Shown here: one piece after another, positions 36,865 to 43,875 of the stretch
How the letters are laid out: the number at the start of each line of letters is the position of its first letter
Position numbering within the stretch: the stretch's first letter is position 1
NCBI GenBank assembly: GCA_042091495.1
Contig: JBELHJ010000008.1
Coordinates: 1 to 64,000, forward strand
Length of the DNA: 64,000 nucleotides
Direction: 5' to 3'
From: JBELHJ01 sp042091495
GTDB taxonomy: Bacteria; Bacteroidota; Bacteroidia; Flavobacteriales; Flavobacteriaceae
Translations under genes and position numbers: made by a program
Notes under the pieces: generated by a model
What the model was told of the DNA's origin: nothing
The model's input: only the letters and a program-made list of their open reading frames with translations
Databases searched by the model: none

Positions 36865-37359
36865 TTAGATTGTTTTTAAGTAATGTTTTTCAACCCTTAA
36901 AAAAGAATAAGCCATTATAAATGAAAATAGAAAATCCCCAATAATTGCATTTCTAAAAAAAGGTATAGCCAATGTGTAGCACTCTAGTAGTCCATGCCAA
37001 GTCTTGGGATAACCAATGATCCATACACCAAAATTTGAAACAATAAAAAATATTATGCTACTTGCTAAGATTGAACCAAAATTTACCTTTTTAAAATACT
37101 GTCCTAAGATACTTATACAGAATAGAGCTGCATAAACAAAAAGTGATATGGTAGAAAAACCTATAAAAATATCTGAAATGAACATTACTACTATAGGTAG
37201 TATTAGTCCTAATCTTTTATCATTAAAAAAAGCACCACCGAAAAGCGCTATGGCTGTAACAGGCGTAACATTTGGTGGGTGAGGAAGAAGCCTAACCAAT
37301 ATAGCTGCTAACATCATTCCTAATATTATTAGTTGTCTTTTATTAAAAATTGATATCAT
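36865..37359 (-). CDS. DUF6580 family membrane protein, ECF-transporter S-component-like
   Basis: The 164-residue protein has about five membrane helices, including LIILGMMLAAILVRLL, LGLILPIVVMFISDIFIGF and AIIGDFLFSFIMAYSFL. The motif HPPNVTPVTAIALFGGAFF is characteristic of DUF6580. Size and topology are similar to substrate-binding S components of ECF vitamin transporters. It is divergent from a cobalamin riboswitch and a BtuB-like receptor, which hints at a vitamin B12 link, but the riboswitch is on the other strand and does not control it. A -7 element TAATTTTG lies at 37376-37383 on the minus strand. Confidence 0.75.
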   Translation of the reverse strand: MISIFNKRQLIILGMMLAAILVRLLPHPPNVTPVTAIALFGGAFFNDKRLGLILPIVVMFISDIFIGFSTISLFVYAALFCISILGQYFKKVNFGSILASSIIFFIVSNFGVWIIGYPKTWHGLLECYTLAIPFFRNAIIGDFLFSFIMAYSFLRVEKHYLKTI

Positions 37360-37375
37360 ATCTATTAATTTTTTC

Positions 37376-37383
37376 CAAAATTA
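37376..37383 (-). promoter_or_regulatory. Predicted -7 element of the DUF6580 promoter
   Basis: The minus strand reads TAATTTTG, matching TAnnTTTG, 17 bases upstream of the ATG; no TTG at the right spacing. Confidence 0.45.
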
Positions 37384-37425
37384 AACTATTTACTGTAATA
37401 CCCTCTTTAATTTCATTTAGATTTC

Positions 37426-37433
37426 TATTTTTG
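37426..37433 (+). promoter_or_regulatory. Predicted -7 element of the riboswitch-btuB transcript
   Basis: TATTTTTG matches TAnnTTTG and lies just upstream of the riboswitch aptamer, so initiation near 37440 would include the whole aptamer. The -33 element is not evident. Confidence 0.5.
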
Positions 37434-37454
37434 AAGAGAATTTGGTTTTGTATG

Positions 37455-37616
37455 ACTTTATTGGTTATTCAAATTAAAAGGGAATCCAGTGAAAATCTGG
37501 AGCTGTTCCCGCAACTGTATGCTTAGCTTTAATTAAGTGTGTATTTCTGTCTTTAAACCACTGTTATTAATAATGGGAAGGTGAGATTTACAACGCAAGC
37601 CAGGAGACCTGCCATT
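37455..37616 (+). promoter_or_regulatory. Cobalamin riboswitch
   Basis: The leader contains the conserved core of the B12 aptamer in order: AAAGGGAA-like junction, CCAGTGAAAATCTGG, GCTGTTCCCGCAACTGTA, then a variable arm with CCACTG and GGGAAGGTG, and finally AACGCAAGCCAGGAGACCTGCC. These boxes are close to the Rfam consensus as I know it. It ends about 70 bases before the start of the TonB receptor gene. Adenosylcobalamin binding should lower expression of that gene, probably by hiding the translation start, as there is no T-run hairpin in the space between. Confidence 0.95.
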
Positions 37617-37685
37617 TTCAAAAATAATTAAGTATAACTTTCGGGATAAAGGTTAATTAATAGTTCTCGATTTAATCATTTTTTA

Positions 37686-39566
37686 ATGAAAACAACACCC
37701 ATTTTTGTTGGGGTAATTGCTTTTGCATTAACTCTACAAACAAAGGCGCAATCGGTTATAGATTCGCTTAAAGTACAGCAGTTAGACGAAGTGTTTTTGT
37801 CTGACTCTAAAACAAATCTTCCAAGTCAGTATTCTGGTAAAATTGTAAAAAAAATTACACAAACACAGCTCGAAGCAATGCAAGGACTAAATTTAACTAA
37901 TATCATTGATAGAATTGTAGGTGTTGAGTTAAGTGGAAGTAAGTCTCTAACGGGTCAAAATATAAGTTACAAAGTAAGAGGAGGAAGAAGTAAAGATGTA
38001 GTCGTTTTGGTTGATGGTGCAGTCGTCTCAGATCCATCAGCTATAGATGGAGAATTTGATTTTAGATTTATAAAATCAGAACAAATTGAATCTATAGAGA
38101 TACTAAGGGGAGCATCTAGTACACTTTATGGATCTGGAGCATCAACTGCTGTAATCAATATTAATTTAAAAGCAGCTCAAAAAAATAAAATTAATTTGAA
38201 TGTGAACTCTACTTTAGGGACAAACCAAACGGCTTCAAATCAAAACAATAATATTAATGACTTTAGAGAGCATATTAATTTAAATGGAACACTTAACAAA
38301 TTTTCTTACAATCTAAATTTTGGTCATCAACACTCAGATGGGGTTTCAGCATTAGCATCTGATAACGAATCTGATGTATTTACGTTATTAAATAAACGTT
38401 TTGAATTAGGTTACAAAATTGAAAATTCAATATCTATTAAAGGTTTTATTCAAGATGATAATTTAGCAACATCAATTGATGATACTTCAGATTTTTTATC
38501 GGATTACAAATATTACTCTGATCAACTTAGAACAGGTATTCATGCCGATTTTTTATTCAATAACGGCTTTGTAAAAATGAATTATGCATATGCTGAAACA
38601 GAGCGTTTAAGTGAAAATTCTTTTGGTAATACGTCATACGAATCGATCTCTTCTTTTTCTGATATTTATGCCAATTATGATTTTGAAAAACTATCAGTTA
38701 TTGCTGGTTTGAATCTTTCAAATAATAAATCAAAATATGAGGAGGGATATGAAAGTTTTCAGATTTTAGATCCATATATCAATGCGGTATATAAATCTCC
38801 ATTTGGACTAAATATCAATGCAGGTTTAAGATTGAATAATCATTCTGAATATGGAAGTAATCTAATTTATAGCTTTAATCCATCATTTAATTTTTTACTT
38901 TCAAAAAGTCAAACCATCAAGTTGATTTCATCATACAGTACTGCATATATAGCTCCTACTTTAGATCAATTATTTGGACCTTGGGGGAGTAATTTAAACT
39001 TAGATCCTGAGGATAGTCAAACTTTCGAAGCTGGTATTGTTTATGATATCAATTCGTATAAATACAATTTTGACTTTAGTTTAGTATATTTTTCAAGAGC
39101 AGTTACAAATTTTATTGATTATGATTTTAATTCAGGGTATTTTAATTCTGATTCAGATTTGAAAACACAGGGGTTAGAGTTTGACTCTACGTTCTCTTTA
39201 GGATCAAAGTATAGTATTTTGTCAAATTTTACTTATATAGACATTAAAGAAGGTAGTGCACTAAGGATTCCAGATTGGAAATTAAATACAAGTCTTGTTT
39301 ATAATATCTCTGACACTTTTTCCACAACCTTAGCTTATCAATATAATGCGTCTAGAGATGATGTATATTTTGAAAACTTTATGTCAGTTCCAGTTGAAAT
39401 GGATGCATATTCATTGTTTGATATTCATTTAAGTAAAAGTTTTAAAAATAATAAGGTAAAGATTTACCTCGCAGCACTTAATATTTTAAATGAATCCTAT
39501 CAAGAGATAGTAACATATAATGCTCCAGGAAGGAATTATAGATTAGGAGTTACGCTTTCTTTGTAA
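37686..39566 (+). CDS. btuB: TonB-dependent receptor, probable vitamin B12 transporter
   Basis: The 626-residue protein has a signal peptide (MKTTPIFVGVIAFALTLQTKAQ), a plug domain with KVRGGRSKDVVVLVDGAVVSD and IEILRGASSTLYGSGAS, and a 22-strand-type barrel that ends RNYRLGVTLSL. The size is that of BtuB and far below that of SusC. A cobalamin riboswitch in the leader makes vitamin B12 or a related corrinoid the likely ligand. The gene symbol rests on this context and the size. A strong terminator follows, so it is a single-gene unit. Confidence 0.9.
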   Translation: MKTTPIFVGVIAFALTLQTKAQSVIDSLKVQQLDEVFLSDSKTNLPSQYSGKIVKKITQTQLEAMQGLNLTNIIDRIVGVELSGSKSLTGQNISYKVRGGRSKDVVVLVDGAVVSDPSAIDGEFDFRFIKSEQIESIEILRGASSTLYGSGASTAVININLKAAQKNKINLNVNSTLGTNQTASNQNNNINDFREHINLNGTLNKFSYNLNFGHQHSDGVSALASDNESDVFTLLNKRFELGYKIENSISIKGFIQDDNLATSIDDTSDFLSDYKYYSDQLRTGIHADFLFNNGFVKMNYAYAETERLSENSFGNTSYESISSFSDIYANYDFEKLSVIAGLNLSNNKSKYEEGYESFQILDPYINAVYKSPFGLNINAGLRLNNHSEYGSNLIYSFNPSFNFLLSKSQTIKLISSYSTAYIAPTLDQLFGPWGSNLNLDPEDSQTFEAGIVYDINSYKYNFDFSLVYFSRAVTNFIDYDFNSGYFNSDSDLKTQGLEFDSTFSLGSKYSILSNFTYIDIKEGSALRIPDWKLNTSLVYNISDTFSTTLAYQYNASRDDVYFENFMSVPVEMDAYSLFDIHLSKSFKNNKVKIYLAALNILNESYQEIVTYNAPGRNYRLGVTLSL

Positions 39567-39598
39567 AAAAAAAGAGCTGTTGTAACAGCTCTTTTTTT
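39567..39598. terminator. Bidirectional terminator between btuB and pepT
   Basis: AAAAAGAGCTGTT and AACAGCTCTTTTT pair with a very short loop; A and T runs on both sides serve both convergent genes. Confidence 0.92.
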
Positions 39599-39627
39599 AG
39601 ATATCTATCTCCAGTTTATTTAGGGCT

Positions 39628-40860
39628 CTATTTTGCTGTTAATTCACATATTTTACAAATAACTTCTGTAGCTTTAATCATACTTTCAACAGGGACATAT
39701 TCATAGCGTCCATGAAAATTATGACCACCTGCAAAAATATTTGGACAAGGTAATCCCATATATGAAAGTTGCGATCCATCTGTACCACCACGAATTGGTT
39801 TAATAAGCGGTTTAATTCCAACCGAAAGCATCGCTTTTTCTGCAATTTCAACAATATGCATTACTGGTTCCACTTTTTCTTTCATATTGTAATACTGATC
39901 TTTGATTTCAATAGAAAAAGTGTCTTCTCCAAATTTTTTATTTAATGTGTTTACTATATCTAACATGAGTTTTTTGCGACCTTCAAATAGGCTTTTATTA
40001 TGATCTCTGATAATATATTCAAGAGTCGTTGTTTCAACACTGCCATTTTGATGGTGTAAATGGAAAAAACCTTCATAATGTTCTGTTTTTTCAGGGGTTT
40101 CATTTTTTGGAAGTGCAGAAATAAATTCTTGTGCTAAAAGCATTGAGTTAATCAGTTTTCCTTTGGCATATCCTGGATGAACAATTTTTCCTTTAACTCT
40201 AACAACTGCAGATGCTGCATTAAAGTTCTCATATTCTAATTCTCCAATTTGACTTCCATCCATTGTATATGCCCAATCGGCATTAAAAGATTTAACATCA
40301 AATTTATGTGCTCCTCTTCCTATCTCTTCGTCGGGTGTAAACCCTACTTTAATCTTACCATGCTTTATTTGAGGGTTTTGAATTAAATATTCCATTGCAC
40401 TAACGATCTCACATATACCTGCTTTATCATCAGCTCCAAGCAAAGTATTGCCATCTGTAGTTATTATTGTTTGCCCCTTGTATTGAAGTAGATCATCAAA
40501 ATAATCTGGAGATAAAATGATATCTAAGTCTTTATTGAGTATAATATCTCTTCCGTCATAATTTTCATGAATTTGAGGTTTTACATTAGCTCCCGTAAAA
40601 TCTGGTGATGTGTCAAAATGAGAAATAAAGCCGATAGTGGGAACTTTGTAAGACACATTACTAGGTAAAGTTGCTGTGATGTAGGCATTATCATCAATAA
40701 TAACATCAGATAACCCTATGGCTTTTAATTCGTCAACTAATAAATAGGCTAGTTCCCATTGTTTTTTTGTACTTGGAGTTGTATTTGATTTTGGATCAGA
40801 TTCAGTATCAATAGTTACATAGCTTAAAAAACGTTTTATTATATTTTCTTTTGAAATCAT
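39628..40860 (-). CDS. pepT: Peptidase T (tripeptide aminopeptidase)
   Basis: The 410-residue M20 metallopeptidase releases the N-terminal residue of tripeptides in the cytoplasm. Zinc-ligand motifs are complete: SHFDTSPDF, LLGADDKAGICE, TPDEEIGRGAHKFD with the catalytic glutamate, and the last histidine in FAGGHNFHGRYE. RGGTDGSQLSYMGLPCPN is typical of PepT. No partner genes are adjacent. A minus-strand TATTTTTG at 40878-40885 could be the -7 element. Confidence 0.95.
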   Translation of the reverse strand: MISKENIIKRFLSYVTIDTESDPKSNTTPSTKKQWELAYLLVDELKAIGLSDVIIDDNAYITATLPSNVSYKVPTIGFISHFDTSPDFTGANVKPQIHENYDGRDIILNKDLDIILSPDYFDDLLQYKGQTIITTDGNTLLGADDKAGICEIVSAMEYLIQNPQIKHGKIKVGFTPDEEIGRGAHKFDVKSFNADWAYTMDGSQIGELEYENFNAASAVVRVKGKIVHPGYAKGKLINSMLLAQEFISALPKNETPEKTEHYEGFFHLHHQNGSVETTTLEYIIRDHNKSLFEGRKKLMLDIVNTLNKKFGEDTFSIEIKDQYYNMKEKVEPVMHIVEIAEKAMLSVGIKPLIKPIRGGTDGSQLSYMGLPCPNIFAGGHNFHGRYEYVPVESMIKATEVICKICELTAK

Positions 40861-40927
40861 TTTTAAAAATTTGAGACCAAAAATACATTAATTTTACATT
40901 CATTTTTTTAATGTTGATTAGGAATTC

Positions 40928-40935
40928 TATTTTTG
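40928..40935 (+). promoter_or_regulatory. Predicted -7 element of the pyrD promoter
   Basis: TATTTTTG matches TAnnTTTG and overlaps the alternative TTG start at 40933, so translation must begin downstream, at the ATG at 40954. Confidence 0.55.
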
Positions 40936-40953
40936 CATAACAAAATTATTTTC

Positions 40954-41973
40954 ATGTATAAACTTTTTATTAGACCACTATTATTTCTCTTTGATCCTGA
41001 AAGTGTTCATTATTTTACTTTTGGTTTAATTCGTTATGTAAATAAGATTCCTTTTGTCCCTTCTATAATTAGATTTATCTATTCTGATGACAACAAAAAT
41101 ATTGAACGAGAAGTTTTTGGATTAAAATTTAAAAGTCCTGTTGGATTAGCTGCTGGGTTCGATAAAGATGCTAAGTTATATAACGAACTCAGTGATTTTG
41201 GCTTTGGTTTTGTAGAAATTGGGACTTTAACACCCAAACCTCAACCAGGAAATCCAAAGAAAAGATTATTTAGACTCAAATCAGACCAAGCTATAATTAA
41301 TAGAATGGGGTTTAATAATTCAGGAGTCGAAGAAGCTATTAATCGTCTAAAACAGAATAAAGGAGTACTTATAGGAGGGAATATTGGAAAAAATAAAATT
41401 ACTCCAAATGATGAGGCCGTTAATGATTATGTTATTTGTTTTAATGCACTATTTGATTATGTAGATTATTTTGTAGTAAATGTGAGTTCTCCTAACACCC
41501 CTAATTTGAGAGCACTTCAAGACAAAGAACCTTTGACTAATCTTCTCAATACACTACAAAATCTGAATAATAAAAAAGATCATCCTAAACCAATTTTGCT
41601 TAAGATAGCTCCTGATTTATCCAATGATCAGTTATTGGATATTATCGAAATTGTTACCATTACTAAAACAGCTGGTGTTATTGCAACTAATACAACTATT
41701 AGTAGGGAAAACTTAAGTTCAAAAAACAAGAAAGAACAGGGAGGATTAAGCGGGAAACCACTGAAAGAGCGTTCTACAGAAGTGATTAGATTTTTATCTG
41801 AAAAAAGTAAAAAAGCTTTTCCTATAATTGGTGTTGGAGGCATACACTCTGTTGATGATGCTATAGAAAAATTAGATGCTGGCGCTGATTTAATTCAATT
41901 ATATACAGGATTCATATATGAAGGTCCAAAATTAATTAAGGACATTAATAAAGCGCTGCTAAAAAGTTCTTAA
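40954..41973 (+). CDS. pyrD: Dihydroorotate dehydrogenase, quinone-dependent (class 2)
   Basis: The 339-residue flavoenzyme oxidises dihydroorotate to orotate at the inner membrane and passes electrons to quinone. The amphipathic N-terminal helix of class 2 enzymes is present (MYKLFIRPLLFLFDPESVHYF). FMN and substrate motifs are VGLAAGFDKDAKL, GTLTPKPQPGNPKKRLFRL, NRMGFNN, the catalytic serine in VNVSSPNTPNLR, and IGVGGIHSVDDA. The start at 40954 is favoured by the promoter position. The LysE and HMG-CoA-lyase-like genes follow at about 30-base spacing and may be co-transcribed. Confidence 0.95.
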   Translation: MYKLFIRPLLFLFDPESVHYFTFGLIRYVNKIPFVPSIIRFIYSDDNKNIEREVFGLKFKSPVGLAAGFDKDAKLYNELSDFGFGFVEIGTLTPKPQPGNPKKRLFRLKSDQAIINRMGFNNSGVEEAINRLKQNKGVLIGGNIGKNKITPNDEAVNDYVICFNALFDYVDYFVVNVSSPNTPNLRALQDKEPLTNLLNTLQNLNNKKDHPKPILLKIAPDLSNDQLLDIIEIVTITKTAGVIATNTTISRENLSSKNKKEQGGLSGKPLKERSTEVIRFLSEKSKKAFPIIGVGGIHSVDDAIEKLDAGADLIQLYTGFIYEGPKLIKDINKALLKSS

Positions 41974-42006
41974 ATTGGAGAGAGTTCAAAATGAGTTCTT
42001 ATTTAA

Positions 42007-42624
42007 ATGGAAGTTTTATTAACGTTTTGCTTAGTTGTATTTTTTCTTGCGCTATCTCCCGGTCCAGACAATATATATGTGTTAAGTGTAAGCATAGTTG
42101 AAGGTTTTAAATATGCGCTATTTACCATATTAGGGCTCATGACAGGTTGTTTAATTCACACCCTGTTTCTATCATTAGGTTTTTCGATAATTATTAATCA
42201 AAATGACACCCTTTTTTTTATAATAAAGAGTCTTGGTGGTTTTTATCTATTGTACTTAGCCTTCAAAGTTTATACAAATAGAAACGGTGTTTTATTAGCT
42301 GAAATTAACACTGATAAAAATTTACTAAAATATTACTCAAGGGGGATTACTATGAATCTTTTGAATCCTAAAGTTAGTTTGTTTTTTTTAGCTTTATTTC
42401 CAACTTTTCTATTTACCAACTCGTTTTCAACAGAGCTTCAATTCATTATTTTAGGTGCCATATTTGTGATAATTTCATTCCTTGTTTTTTCAGTAATAGC
42501 ATTATTATCGTCTTATTTTAGGAGTTTTCTTATTACTAACCCTAAGAGTACCAGTTTTTTAAAATGGATACAATTCATTGTTTTAGTTAGTCTTAGCATA
42601 TTTGTGTTATTTCAAAAAAAATAA
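42007..42624 (+). CDS. LysE-family amino-acid exporter
   Basis: The 205-residue protein has six predicted membrane helices and the LysE/RhtB signature near its N-terminus (FFLALSPGPDNIYVLSVSI), followed by GLMTGCLIHTLFLSLG and NLLNPKVSLFFLALFP. Members export amino acids or related small molecules. It lies between pyrD and a lyase that could act in leucine breakdown, so export of a branched-chain amino acid or its product is a guess. Confidence 0.9.
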   Translation: MEVLLTFCLVVFFLALSPGPDNIYVLSVSIVEGFKYALFTILGLMTGCLIHTLFLSLGFSIIINQNDTLFFIIKSLGGFYLLYLAFKVYTNRNGVLLAEINTDKNLLKYYSRGITMNLLNPKVSLFFLALFPTFLFTNSFSTELQFIILGAIFVIISFLVFSVIALLSSYFRSFLITNPKSTSFLKWIQFIVLVSLSIFVLFQKK

Positions 42625-42655
42625 GTTTATTTTTGAGGTAACTAACCTACATTAA

Positions 42656-43519
42656 ATGTCTGAACGAGTTAAAATAATAGAATGTCCCAGAGATGCAATG
42701 CAAGGAATAAAATCAATTATTCCAACGCACATTAAAGTTCAGTACATTCAATCTCTTTTACGTGTAGGTTTTGATACTATTGATTTTGGAAGTTTTGTAT
42801 CACCTAAGTCAATCCCTCAAATGGCAGATACAAAAGCGGTTTTAAGTGGCCTAGATTTATCAAATACATCCAGCAAATTGTTAGCGATTGTTGCTAACAA
42901 ACGTGGTGCTATAGATGCCTCTGAATTTGAGGAAATTGATTACTTAGGGTTTCCGTTTTCAATTTCAGAGATTTTTCAAATGCGAAATACACATAAGACC
43001 ATTCAAGAGTCTATGTCTACTTTAAAAGCCATTTTGGATATTGCGTCAAATTGTAACAAAAGAGTAGTTGTATATCTATCTATGGGATTTGGGAATCCCT
43101 ATGGTGATCCATGGAATGTTGACACTGTTTCACAATGGGTAGATAAACTCGCAGGATTAAGCGTTAAAACTTTATCTATAAGCGATACAATAGGCTGTGC
43201 CACTCCAAAATCAATAGACTTAATTTTTAATGATTTAATAGACCGTTATCCAAATATTGAAATTGGCGCCCATTTTCATACAACTAAATCTTCTTGGTAT
43301 GAAAAAGTTGACACTGCCTATAATGCAGGTTGTAGAAGATTTGATGGTGCTATTCAAGGTTATGGTGGATGTCCAATGGCGAAAGATGAATTAGTTGGAA
43401 ATATGCCTACCGAAAAATTACTTTCTTATATCACTTCAAAAGGGGATGATGTACTTAAAGCAACCAGTTTTGAAAGTGCCTATAATGAGGCTTCAAAAAT
43501 TTTTAACAACTATTTTTAA
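42656..43519 (+). CDS. Hydroxymethylglutaryl-CoA lyase-like enzyme
   Basis: The 287-residue TIM-barrel protein of the DRE metallolyase group should split HMG-CoA into acetoacetate and acetyl-CoA, the last step of leucine breakdown. The metal and substrate loops are CPRDAMQGIKSIIPT, DFGSFVSPKSIPQMADT, the histidine pair in IGAHFHTT, and the active-site cysteine loop IQGYGGCPMAKDELVGNM. The glycine loop is close to the HMG-CoA lyase signature but not identical (MAKDELVGNM for the usual YAxGAxGN). A related lyase in the same group is possible. Confidence 0.85.
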   Translation: MSERVKIIECPRDAMQGIKSIIPTHIKVQYIQSLLRVGFDTIDFGSFVSPKSIPQMADTKAVLSGLDLSNTSSKLLAIVANKRGAIDASEFEEIDYLGFPFSISEIFQMRNTHKTIQESMSTLKAILDIASNCNKRVVVYLSMGFGNPYGDPWNVDTVSQWVDKLAGLSVKTLSISDTIGCATPKSIDLIFNDLIDRYPNIEIGAHFHTTKSSWYEKVDTAYNAGCRRFDGAIQGYGGCPMAKDELVGNMPTEKLLSYITSKGDDVLKATSFESAYNEASKIFNNYF

Positions 43520-43625
43520 ATGAGTTGTTTTAATTTATTCTAAATAACAATTTCGTTGTCAATGTTACAGTAGGCCTATTTTCTAGTTTTTTATTTGTAA
43601 TTTCAAATAAATCAATGTTATTATT

Positions 43626-43871
43626 ATGGCTATACGTTTATCAAATTCTTGTTTAAATTGTGAAAATTTAATTGATGGTGGGTTATGTTCAAAACACAAC
43701 ACTATGGTTTCCAAACGCTATACTTGTGATGTTTTTCAATTAAAATCTGAATATAAGTCTGATCGTAATTGCACGTCTTGTAAAAGTTTTAAAATGTCAT
43801 CTTGTGCCAATCCAGATAGTGCTTCACCAGCCATGTTGTGCGGAGAATGGGCGCCACAAGCGAACGCTTAA
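43626..43871 (+). CDS. Small Cys-rich protein with two matching cysteine units
   Basis: The 81-residue protein has two cysteine-rich halves. The first is CLNCENLIDGGLCSKH with a fourth cysteine in RYTCDVF; the second is CTSCKSFKMSSCANP with a fourth cysteine in MLCGEW. Each is CxxC, 8 residues, C, 11 or 13 residues, C, so the protein probably holds two zinc or iron-sulphur sites built by duplication. I know of short conserved unknown proteins like this in flavobacteria but no function. No signal peptide, so it is cytoplasmic. It follows the lyase by about 100 bases and converges with a TonB receptor. Confidence 0.8.
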   Translation: MAIRLSNSCLNCENLIDGGLCSKHNTMVSKRYTCDVFQLKSEYKSDRNCTSCKSFKMSSCANPDSASPAMLCGEWAPQANA

Positions 43872-43875
43872 ATTT

